64,000 nt of DNA from Bisporella sp. PMI_857. Taxonomy: Eukaryota; Ascomycota; Leotiomycetes; Helotiales; Helotiaceae. The notes under the pieces are model-generated. The model was given only the letters and a program-made list of their open reading frames with translations, searched no databases and had not been told where the DNA came from. Below, piece by piece: positions 48,892-58,689 of the stretch (positions are counted from its first letter, which is position 1; every line of letters begins with the position of its first letter). The stretch covers positions 30,816-94,815 of the forward strand of contig JAJSPD010000115.1 of NCBI GenBank assembly GCA_021307315.1, given 5' to 3'. The translations under genes were made by a program, and so were the position numbers.

Positions 48892-50091
48892 TTTGAGGGT
48901 GCCGTTGAGGTGGGGTGCCGTTGAGGTGGTACTTGCGATGCGATCAGGTTGCGCAGAGGCGGAGGGACGACGAGGAGCAGTCGGTTCCTCGAGCGACTGT
49001 CGTACCAAATTCTGTAAACAATCGAAGGAAGATAGACTTGCTTATATGCGATGTGATATTGCCTTGATTTATCGTCGGAAAAGTTGAAATGAATTCGGTT
49101 TGCGGTCTCTTCTATTATCAGCAGGGATAATCTTGTTTTTGACTTGGGTTGTCCTGGCTGCCTCGTGTGGTTGCTGCGTATGACGCAAATGAGGGTTATC
49201 CAAGAAATTAGATGAAGAGGGGAATAATGAGCGGAACACGGTTACACGGAACGCCAGAGCCAGAACATCAAAATCTGGGATGGGAACTAGAACGGGTCGT
49301 TTCTGGAATGCGTGTGATCAAGCATTTATCCAGTGCTGTGCCTTGATTCCAATCGTTTAATCGCGAGGCTGGTGAGATGGAGGAGGTTGGGGTCTTTGCA
49401 GGGATGCACAAGTGACGCAACATGCGATGCTTCGCAATCAATCGCCAACAGAAATTGATGTTGCTTTGGTCCCAGCCATCGTGGCAATCTGAAACTGCCT
49501 GTAGGGGATTATGATTATCGACGATAGCAACAGTGGGGACTTGGTTTTCTTTTCTTGGCGGACCCTAAGTATCAAAAGATAGCTAGGCTGTCCGGGTGGT
49601 ACGTCCCATCACATATCTTAAAGGGATATACCATTCTTGAGAAGACGGCATTTATATCCTGGACACCGATGGGGATCACTCAGGTTCGAGTTTGATGTTT
49701 TAGATAAACAGACTTAAGTACTGAATCTCTATGTCCATATCGCTAAGCAAGAGAGATTGTTCTTCTTCAAGACTTTATTATCATTCTACAATTATCTCCT
49801 TTTAAAGTCTGTTCTGCTTCTTCTACAAGTTCGGAAAGTGGAAGATACGAGAAAAACATCTGACTGACGAACCTAAACGGTGGCCGTGATGGAAGTTCCG
49901 AATTGCTTTACCATCCAAAATCGGTATGCAACGATGTGGTGGGCTATAGATGAGTTCACATAGCTATGAAACCAGTGTTTTTCAACCCAAAGTCTCTTAA
50001 AAGGTGTAGCTGTCTATTTTCCTGGTTCTTTACTATAAACCTTCAACTGTTGGAAATATTTTTCTGTAGTTTCCAAGTTTATAAGCTCGCG
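48892..50091. other. Intergenic, 1.2 kb
   Basis: Promoter of the MARVEL gene and 3' flank of the sugar-type MFS gene. No coding sequence recognised. Confidence 0.45.
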
Positions 50092-51824
50092 CTACAGTTG
50101 TACCGATGATGGTGTTGCTGCCACATTCGCAGGTACTTGCCGACCAGATGCGATCAACATCTCGTCCAGTTCGAGAGTTTCACCCCCTCTTGAATGAGCG
50201 GCCGGCACTTTATGCTGAAAAGCAGCATTAATATCCTCAAGTGATCTTCCTCTAGTCTCGGGCATGAAGAATACAGCAGCAGCGACGACGAGGAAAGCTG
50301 CACCACCGAAAAGGAAATATATTCCATACGAAGAATGAGCAAGGAAGATAGGAGTGGTGAAGGCTATAATCCAATTGACAATCTATGCAACATTAGATAT
50401 ATGTCAGGTGGAGCGTGCGTATGAGAGAGTTAACATACCCAGTTTGAGGACAAGGCCAAACTTGAAGCTCCAGCCCGAGTCTTTGGGGGCTGAATCTCGG
50501 AGACATAAACTCTGAAGCTGACAGCCCAGGTTCCTGAAAATGCGATAGCGAAGAGATAGATCATAACCACCACAACCCATCGCGCCGTGCCATGGGTCGC
50601 GTGCACGCTACCAGAGGCATATAGAATGCCCATAGCCAACATGCACGCGCCCTGAGCGAGTCCTCCCACAATTGTGGAGGTTGTTCGTCCCCAACGATCG
50701 GCAAGCAGAAATGCCGGGATTGTGGTTAGAAGAATGACAAGAGCAGAAACGCCAGAGGCAAGAAATGAAGCGGTACTACTTGTGAGTCCTGCGGCCTGGA
50801 ACAATATCGGCGCATACTATTGTCATCAATCAAGAGCTCGCGAACTAAGTGGTTTGTACTTACATATAGAACACCATCGATACCACTCGCCTGTTGCATT
50901 CCCATGAGAAACACCCCGATGGCGGTTTGCTTCCATGCATTCCTGTGGAAGATTGCCAGAATATCTTTCCATTCTACATGCTTGGGTGAGTTTCGACTGG
51001 CATCTTCTTCATGCTTCTCTCGTTCTGTGGCAAGGACACCAAGCTTTTCCCATGTTGATGTTGCTTCTTGATGTTTTCCGGATTGGCTGAGCCAGCGAGG
51101 GCTTTCCGGAAGAATTAAAGTGGAAATGGTAAAGAAAAAGGCCAAAAGTGATTGAAGTGCGAACGGGAGACGCCATGAAAGAGAAGAGCCGACTTTCACA
51201 GTGCCGTAACAGATGAAGTAGCCAGCACATAGACCTATGGTCCCGAAGAGCTGAGGTATAGAGGCTAACGTGCCACGATGTTGTGGAGGAGATATCTCTG
51301 TGATATATCTAGGTGTTGGTCAGATACATCAACAATTGGGTATCAAAATGATCCGTGATGGAGCAGTGCGGATTGATACTTACACCACAACTGTACTCAA
51401 AAAGAGACCTTCTCCAATTCCTTTAATGGCTCGGCCCACGATTAGCATGGCCAGCTTCACGCTTGCACATTCCAACGCAGCACCGATGCCAAAAATAAGG
51501 CCACCAATAGCGATTGCCTTAGTCCTGCCCACAGAATTGGCTAGATGGCCGCCAAAGAACGAAGAGATCGCGGCTGGAATAAGGATTGTGGAAACGACGA
51601 GCCCATGAAGAGTTGATGATAGGACACCAAACGTTTCGGCGAACTGCTTCATAGAAGTTACAGGTCCAATGGTGCCTGTTTCTAAACTAACCATGCTATT
51701 AGAATTGGTTTTGTGGATGATATTGAGTAGATTTACCCAAAAGACCACCACCCAATGATATCAACATTGATACCTCAACATACTTGGTGATATGTAGCCA
51801 CTCTTTCAGCTGATGGATAGCCAT
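50092..51824 (-). CDS. MFS sugar-type transporter
   Basis: Membrane transporter of the sugar porter family, 12 spans expected, substrate probably a mono- or disaccharide. Exons (minus): 51824-51737, 51681-51384, 51308-50864, 50816-50439 and 50382-50092, 499 residues, all phases consistent. Signatures: the GPVTSMKQF start of span 1, GGHLANSVGRTKAI, GRAIKGIGEG then VVYITEISPP, PESPRWLSQSGKHQ in the central loop, QQASGIDGVLYYAP in span 7, DRWGRTT, and the C-terminal PETRGRSLEDI. The exon 1/2 junction is the weakest: it gives GGGLLETGTIG, two residues shorter than the usual GGxLFGFETG form. The C-terminus after PETRGR is short and hydrophilic. Upstream lies 566 bp before the first transposon. Confidence 0.88.
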
Positions 51825-52390
51825 TTCGCCGATTGAATGAGATGAGAATTGCTCAGAACATCGGGCATATATATATTTCAGCTCAAGCCACGATTAGTGG
51901 CCCTTTGAATGGCATATTCGACAAGTATGTGAAATTGGCAGACCCTGTAAATGCATCGTGAAGAGAAAAGTTTGAAAAAGGCAATTCTGCCGAGACAAGA
52001 GTGGGATCTCCATCACAACAAGATGTGTGAGCTGACTCATAAATGCGGCTTCCATAGATTTCTTTTTCTCTTGGTCAAAGCTTATTGATAGAGTACTGAC
52101 TCATTTCGCATGCTGCCTGGCTAAATGAGCGTCCTTCTAGGCCGTAGTGGTGGGACCTCTATCGGCAGAAACACCACAAAGGAATCGATACCAAGAGGCA
52201 TCTCTACAGAGTAGAGTCAGCATACTGATCTCACATAGATTCTGGACAAAGTAATTGCTACCATTTAGAAGCTTAGAATATTAGCTATACTTGTTCAATA
52301 TTGCGAATGGGTTTTCTCGACATGTCAGGTTGGGTACTGACATAAGAACCAGCTGCTTTTTCTTACATAAGTTAAGTTACACATAACGTA
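51825..52390. promoter_or_regulatory. Upstream region of the MFS sugar transporter
   Basis: 566 bp of non-coding DNA between the transporter start and the first transposon end, containing the promoter. The transposon begins immediately after TAACGTA. No specific site identified. Confidence 0.4.
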
Positions 52391-52472
52391 CTTGATCAGT
52401 TAGCTGGCCATATCATCATCCTGGCCACAATCCCTGCAACCACCACTTTTTTTCAATTTTGATTTGCAATTG
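52391..52472 (+). repeat. Left terminal inverted repeat of pogo element 1
   Basis: 82 bp, pairs with 54149-54230; three transition differences. Confidence 0.92.
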
Positions 52473-52524
52473 TATCACAACTACTTAAAATATCAATTTG
52501 TGGATTGAAATAATTGATTTATTG

Positions 52525-54060
52525 ACGGTCAGGGCATGTACGAGCAGTGTGCTTTAGCGATTTACATATACTACATTTCGCTAAAGCACGTGTACGTGCT
52601 GAAACTACGTTTTGATTAACTATTTGATTTACAACTTAACGTTAGCTGTAGCTTGATTTAATTTGTTTTGAACTTTTAAAACTGTAAAACACTTTTTTTG
52701 CGTACGAATGCTTTTTTTACAGCTTTTTTTTTTTTGACTTTTTTATTTACGGCTCGTAATTTTCGATTTTTAGCTGCAAAAAAAGTAGTGTTGTATATAG
52801 CTAATTAGCACTTTTTAATAAATTAATTTACAGTTTAAACTGTAAAACTAAGTAAGCTTTGCGTATAATATCGAATCGATTTTTAAACAAATCGTTTGCA
52901 ACTGTAATTCGCAATATTGTAAAATATTTTAAAAACTTAAACTATAACAAGTTTCGTTGTAAATAAAAAAATCGGCGTACGTAATTGTACGTGTAACTGA
53001 TTTAATACTTGATTTAAATTAAAAAAAACTAATTCAGTACTTTAAATTTACTTTAAACAGTAAAACAGTAAAAGCTTTTTGTTGTACGAATTAATAAAAC
53101 TGTAAAAACTCGATTTTATTAATATATTAATGCCGATTTATTTTATTGTACAGCTTGTTCGTAAAATTGCTTTAATTTTGTAAAGCAACTAATATTTAAA
53201 AATTAAAAAACTGTAAAAAATGCGCAAGTATACACAATAAAATAATATAGTATTTTTTGCAAAATCGATCGAATTAAGCTGTAATATAATTTCGTAACTA
53301 TTAAATATTAATAATCGATATATGTTTATTGTACGATTTTGTATATATATTTCGAAAACTTTTTGCAGCTAAATAAAACTTAATTCGTTTGTAGTTTACT
53401 TATTATTACTAACTTTAAATAACTAAATTGTCGGCAAATTTTAATATTAACTATATTAATGCATTTAACTTTTTAATATAACTAGCGAAAGCAGTATAAA
53501 ACTTGTAAATTAAACTGACTTTATTACAATAATTTATTCGCGATTTTTAAATTGTACAAATACTATACGAAAGTTTGTACTTGTAACTACTTTTAAAATA
53601 AATATTACATTTATTTAAAATTTTGTTTCGTCGAAATTATAAATGTTATTTTTTACAATTTTATATTTTTTAATTGTATTTCGTACAAGTCGAAACTAGT
53701 TTTAAATTACTTTAAAATTTTCGCATTTTGTTCGTTAATAATTATATTTTCGATTATACTTCGATTTAAGCTGTAAATGTCGATTTATAAACCGTAAAAC
53801 TTAATATTTACTTATAGTTAACTGCGTAAACGCGTTGCGCGTTGCTCGATTTGCAAACAATAAATTAGCTGTATTACGTACTAATAATTGCGTTAAAAAC
53901 ATTTTACGTGTATTTATATTTAATATTTAATTAATAAGTGTTGTTTTTTCGTTAAAGTAAGTTTGCAGTTAATAGAAAAAATACTAAACTTTACGAATAT
54001 TTTTTTAGTCGAAACGTTATTGTCGATCGTAGTACGCTGTACATAAACGCGGCGGCTTGT
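52525..54060 (-). pseudogene. Pogo-type transposase remnant (element 1)
   Basis: Minus-strand remains of a DDE transposase with Tc1/pogo features. The region around 53660-53800 reads as the conserved KYNRKY...NTIKKY...NFDET block with several stops. The fragment at about 52527-52585 reads KCSICKSLKHTARTC, a complete zinc knuckle. Limits are approximate because no continuous frame exists. Confidence 0.65.
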
Positions 54061-54148
54061 AAGTTTGAAAATCGGCTTAGTCGATAAACTTAAATGCTTA
54101 AAAGGATTTTTTTTTTTGTATTAGCTATTTGTAAAGTTGGATGTTGAG

Positions 54149-54230
54149 CAATTGCAAATTAAAATTGAAAAAAAGTGGTGGTTGCAGAGATTGTGGCCAG
54201 GATGATGACATGGCCAGCTAACTGATCAAG
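54149..54230 (-). repeat. Right terminal inverted repeat of pogo element 1
   Basis: 82 bp, inverted copy of 52391-52472. Confidence 0.92.
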
Positions 54231-54311
54231 TAACGTAACCGAGGTCCCGCACCAAAACCCCACCCTAACCAAAACCGCACACTAATGAATGATCACACAA
54301 CAACTTCAAAA

Positions 54312-56230
54312 ATGGCTATCTACAGCAAATCGAGTGCTATTGACAAGGCGATTGTTCTATCGAATCAGGGAGGCATAAGAATGCTAACCAGGCAGCAAAA
54401 GCTTTTAGAGTGGACCTACGTCGATCAGGAATAAATGAAAAGAATTACAAAACATAAAGCTGTTGCGAACTCGAAAACACACTAGTGCTTTACAGCTGCT
54501 GCAAAGCAAGTTTTGGTTGATAAATCAATTATTTAAGCTTGCGCTAAATGCCTCCAACAGCTAAAATCGTCAAAAACTTTGCAGAAAAGCTACGTAGCTA
54601 GCTTGTAAAAAAAAACTGAGTTGGAAAATTTGTACGCAAGCATTCGACTGAACTTAGATCGGCTTATTTGCGCAATATCGACAATAAAAAAGTAGCAGCT
54701 AAAATAAAACTTTATTTAACTTATTTTATAACTATATAATTAATTTAATTTGTAGTTGATTAAATATTAATTTTTATGTTATTTAAAAAGCTGATTAGTT
54801 GCATTTCTTAAATGTACTACGCAATCGAAAAACACAACATTATACTCGAAAATATATATAATGTTAATAAAAAGATTTTTATAAGTATCGGCCAAATGTC
54901 TAAAAAAGTTATAAGTATTAAAGCTACAAATAAGCTTTAAAACATGCGAAATCGTTAAAACGACAATCGAGAATTTATTATTGCGTAGTTTGTGTTTTTG
55001 CAAATAGCTACGCTATTCTTTTTTTTTAATTTACAAAAAACTAATTACGAACTTCGAACTAGTTAAGTTTAAAACGTTAATAAAAATTCGAATACTTATT
55101 TCAGCTTTTCCGAAAATAGCTAAAGTAGTAATATAATAAGCTTAAAATAGTTAAACACGTGTTGATCGATATACTCGGCCAGCTGATTTGCGAGCGAAAC
55201 GTTTATTAATAGTAAATAGCTATTCTAACTATGTAATCTCGAATTTATCAAATAAGCTAATTAAGCTCGCATTATTGTATTAGTTTTGCTATTACATTCT
55301 ACGCATAAATTGCAACTTTTTAATGTTGGTTTGTTCGGTTTTTTTGCTACGGCGTACTTTGTAAAAATCGATAAAATTATTGCAAAAGCTCAAGCTTTAC
55401 TACTATTACAAAAAAATTGTTTTTTAAAGTATTCAAAAGTACTTTTAATGAAGTATTTACTGAAAAAATATTTTTTATACTTTTAAAAACCTGGTATTTA
55501 GCCGATCGATCGATCTAAATTGATTTTTATTGTTACTCGCAAAAAGACAATACAAGCCGAAAAAGCAATTAATATAATTCGAACACCTACAAATACAAAA
55601 GCAATACGTGCAGCTGAAAAATTAGCTACACAAATCTCGGTATCGAATACATATCAAAATTGTTAAAAAGCTTACATATTGCTACTACACGAGCTAATAT
55701 TGCAAAATATGTGAATTAAAGCTTTTTACAAGCACTTATTACTGAAAAAGCAAAACGAAAAAAAAGTAAAAAGCTTGATTTAAGTAGCGAGCCTAATACT
55801 AGAACTACAATATAGTTACTTACTAAAGTCGCTAAAGTTTTTAACTATTAAGCTCAAAAAGAAAAAAAACAATAAAAAATAAAACAAGCTAAATTTGATC
55901 GAAAAGTTCGTATTGCTACTAATAAAGCAATAAAAAAGCAAAAAGCAGAAAAAAAGCAAGCTAAACTTGCTGAATCTCAGTTGCAGAAAAAGAATATAAG
56001 CCAGAATTCTCTGCGATTAAAAACACTTGCTAAAAAGCTGGTTTTTATAACTTTTGCATTTATTCTAGCTTTTTCTGAAATGCTAAACTTTCAAAAATCT
56101 TTTGTTAAAGTTTCTACTACTTCAAAATCACTAATTAAAGCACTTATTTAAACAGTAAAAAAAGTAAAAGCTACATCGAGAATAGTTACGCGCAATCGAG
56201 CTAGAAAAAAAATCAAGCGCCTTTCACGCT
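54312..56230 (+). pseudogene. Pogo-type transposase remnant (element 2)
   Basis: The reading begins at ATG 54312 with a psq-like helix-turn-helix region. It has a frameshift near 54384-54390, where the reading moves to ANQAAKAFRVD, and then many stops. The DDE domain is recognisable at about 55290-55400 (HSTHKLQLFNVGLFG...YFVKIDKI), close to the usual SHxLQPLDVGVF block. A Lys- and Ala-rich coiled-coil tail is legible at 55740-56030. Clearly inactive. Confidence 0.65.
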
Positions 56231-56363
56231 ATACATGAGCTTTTCCTTTGGAGTAATAATAAAACAAGTTTTTCTGAATCAAATAAGCCTATTTTCAATA
56301 CAATACAATTTGTGGTTGATTTATTATTAATTGTTTTGTGATTGATTAGTTTGGTAGATCACA

Positions 56364-56405
56364 TGCGGTTTTGGTTAGGGTGGGGTTTTGAACAGGGATA
56401 TCGGT
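56364..56405 (-). repeat. Right terminal inverted repeat of pogo element 2
   Basis: About 42 bp, inverted match to 54238-54279 with six mismatches; the inner 26 bp are identical. Confidence 0.85.
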
Positions 56406-57574
56406 TACTTAATAAGCAACTTGCTCGTCTAAGCAACTTGCGCGCACCCCACCATTTTCAACGCGTCAACCCTCCTTCAACTTCACATATTTCTACCAAT
56501 GGCTGCTCAATTAGCTCATAAAGAGGGTCGAATGACTTTTGCACTCCAGGCCTATCATAATAGCCATTTTACAAGTTTCCAGGAAGTTGCGGACGCGTAC
56601 GATATCCCAGTTTCGACATTGCGATACCGCGTTAAAGAAAGACGCGCAAAAAGGGGTTTACGGGCCGTAAACACTAAACTTTCGATTTCAAAGAAAAAAG
56701 CTTTTGTTAAATAAATATTGTTAATGGATAAACGAGGCTTACCGGTTAAAAGCAAGTCTATTTAGCAAATAGCAAATATATTACTTTCAAAACGATCGAA
56801 TACGGACCGTAACAATATTTTTACAGTTGGCAAATGCTAGCTATTCAACTTCGTACAACGCTATACTTGTTTTAAATCGAAATACAATCGCAAATACGAT
56901 TATCAGCGTGCTAAATGCGAAAATTCTGCAATTTTTCGAGACTAGTTTCGACTCGTACAAAATACAATTGCTAAATATAGGATTATAAAAAATAACATTT
57001 ACAACTTTAATAAAACGAGTTTTTAAATAGGAGTTATATCGACCGCAAAAGTAATTACGAGTTCTGAAAAAGCTGGCCGGCCTGTAACTATTCAACTAAA
57101 AACCGTAAATAAGTTACGGTTATCGAATCTATATCGTTATCTAGCTAGAGCTTGCCGCTAATAATAATATTTAAAAAAAAAGTTTATATTTCGATCTAGT
57201 ACACAAATGCACTTTTATTGAATTGGGTTATTGCACTAAGTAATAAAAGATAAACAAACGACTCTTTAAGCTTTACTTAGCTTACGGACGTCTTTGAAAA
57301 GCATACAAAAAATCGTACGAAAAGAATGTATCGGCTTTTTATTCTTAATAGCTACGAAAATCATTTTACTTCGGAATTCGATTTATTTTGCTCTAAACAC
57401 AATATTATTACTTTTTGTATGCTACTATATTCTTTATATTTGTTACAGCCGTTAAATCTTAGTTGTTTTGCGGTTTTAAAGCGGATTTACGAAAAATATA
57501 TCGAAAAATATATGCGAACTGAACTGAATTATATTGATAAGCTAGATTTTTTTACGGCTTACGTTGCGGCTTGT

Positions 57575-57939
57575 TGTAACAAATAGAGGGCAGCAGGAGG
57601 GATTTGCAATATAACAGATAAGGATAGTGGCTAGCGGTGTAATTGCAATAGTGATGAATTGATATTAGAAGTATGCTTGTAAGTCTAACATGGAAAGGAA
57701 AAACTCAAGCTTGCCTTGTTCAGAAAGCTCTAGCTGTTCCTTATATCTTTCACTGTGCTGTAGCTGTGAGCCTGTGGCTGCTGTAGCTGTTGTAGCTGGA
57801 AGCCTGTGGCTGCTGGAGCTGTTGTAGCTGGAAGCCTGTGGCTGCTGTAGCTGTAAGCCCGTGGCTGGCCATGGGCGGAGCGTGCCGCTTGCAGCCCTGA
57901 AAGTCCTACAGCTGAAAACCCTTCGGCTGACTGTTACAC
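57575..57939. mobile_element. Solo LTR, 365 bp, within pogo transposase
   Basis: Begins TGTAACA and ends TGTTACA, and is flanked by perfect CTTGT duplications (57570-57574 and 57940-57944). Composition is normal and unmutated, in sharp contrast to its AT-rich host. No coding capacity. Deleting it with one duplication restores the transposase reading frame, so it is a clean insertion and probably a recombination product of an LTR retrotransposon. It is unlike the LTR of the neighbouring gypsy element. Confidence 0.88.
57761..57870. repeat. 32-bp minisatellite inside the solo LTR
   Basis: Two complete and two partial copies of a 32-bp GC-rich unit (TAGCTGTTGTAGCTGGAAGC...), repeats starting at 57784, 57816 and 57848. 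Sub-structure is GTAGCTG. Confidence 0.85.
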
Positions 57940-58430
57940 TTGTACGGAATCTATAACTACAAATACGGTCCGTAATAAATTTGCAGCTACGGGTTTTGTT
58001 TTTTTTGATCTCGAACAAGTGTTTTCAAAGCTTAATACTTACGTACGAACTTTAACTCCACTTGTTCAACTTTTTTCTATTTAAGCTTTTTGAGTACCCG
58101 AAACGCTTTACAATATTTCTCAACTAGAGCTTTAAGCTCAAGCAATTAAAGAATATATTAACCGCCGTACGACTAGTCTATTAAGTCCTACCGAACAAGC
58201 TTTCAGCCAGCTAGTCAAAAGTTGCTAAATAGCGATGTATACCGCTATTATTCTAACGGAAGAAAATAAGCAATTACGGGCCGAAAACATTCGACAAAAA
58301 AAAAAAAAAGCAAAAAAAAAGTTTTATATTGCTCAAAAAAGTGTTTTGACAGTTCAAGAAAAGTTAATTCGAGCTCAAAAAACTGATTTACAGCCCGCAA
58401 GAGAAGTTGCAAGTCCGCAAGCTTCCGTAC

Positions 58431-58689
58431 TGTGACAGGCTGATAGTAATCTATTCAATTGACTATCACTGCTATATTACAAAGAGAATCAACATAAGGA
58501 GAGAAAAAGAGAATACAGGAGATTACGGGTCTTATAGCTAGGCCTGTAACGGGTCCGCTAGTACGTAACGGGTCGGTGGCTCCACAAAGGGTCCACGGTG
58601 GCCACGCGCTGTCACGTGGTTGCAACGAGAGCTGGCTCGTGCCGAAGGCACGTGCAGCCGAGTTATCTTTACGGGTTCAACTCGTCACA
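58431..58689 (-). repeat. 3' LTR of the gypsy element (left copy)
   Basis: 259 bp, TG...CA ends, normal GC. Contains GTAACGGGTC twice and the hairpin CGTGCC-GAA-GGCACG. Differs from the right copy at five transitions. Confidence 0.93.

Larger units (their letters stand above)
52391..54230 (-). mobile_element. Fot1/pogo-type DNA transposon 1, mutated
   Basis: An 82-bp terminal inverted repeat starts CTTGATCAGTTAGCTGG at 52391-52472 and returns at 54149-54230 with only three mismatches, all transitions. TA flanks both ends, the expected target duplication for Tc1/mariner-pogo elements. The flanks actually share 7 bp, TAACGTA, probably because the target held tandem TAACG. The 1.7-kb interior is extremely AT-rich. 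On its minus strand, broken pieces of a pogo-type transposase are legible: an NRKYxYxRxKCE segment, then FRLVRNTI, then IYNFDET. The 3' part encodes a CX2CX4HX4C zinc knuckle. The element is 1840 bp and surely inactive. Confidence 0.85.
54238..56405 (+). mobile_element. Fot/pogo-type DNA transposon 2, mutated
   Basis: 2168-bp element with inverted ends of about 42 bp: 54238-54279 (ACCGAGGTCCC...CAAAACCCCACCC) against 56364-56405, with six mismatches mostly near the tip. TA dinucleotides flank both ends (54236-54237 and 56406-56407). Its left end lies 7 bp from element 1 and its right TA is directly followed by element 3. The first 200 bp have normal composition; the body is AT-rich. The TIRs differ from those of element 1, so it is a different subfamily. 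Confidence 0.82.
56408..58430 (+). mobile_element. Fot1/pogo-type DNA transposon 3, 5' part, interrupted
   Basis: Begins right after the TA that ends element 2. The left end has two AAGCAACTTGC direct repeats and a CCCCACC segment. It carries a transposase (56499 onward), a solo LTR inserted at 57575-57939, and a gypsy retrotransposon inserted at 58431. Its right end must therefore lie beyond 64000. The left boundary is inferred from the TA and the normal composition; the missing right TIR would confirm it. Confidence 0.7.
56499..58430 (+). pseudogene. Pogo/Fot1 transposase, mutated and twice interrupted
   Basis: Starts at ATG 56499 with an intact psq-type helix-turn-helix (FTSFQEVADAYDIPVSTLRY...), open for 71 codons, then accumulates stops. 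Conserved blocks remain legible: KYDYQRAKCEN near 56895, then ISTAKVITSS near 57035. The DDE domain C-terminal part is open at 57326-57586 (YRLFILNSYENHFTSEFD..., LQPLNLSCF, IDKLDFF). A 365-bp solo LTR splits it after AAC; joining across the 5-bp duplication keeps the frame (AAC then TESITTN). The C-terminal coiled coil (EENKQLRAENIRQKKKK) ends at the gypsy insertion at 58431. Stops and changes such as DE to NK fit C-to-T and G-to-A mutation. Confidence 0.8.

Noticed and set aside
52384..54237. Mutator-like element, because the flanks share 7 bp (TAACGTA) and the TIR is long
   Set aside because: The interior reads as a pogo/Fot1 transposase and TA duplication suffices; tandem TAACG in the target explains the longer match.
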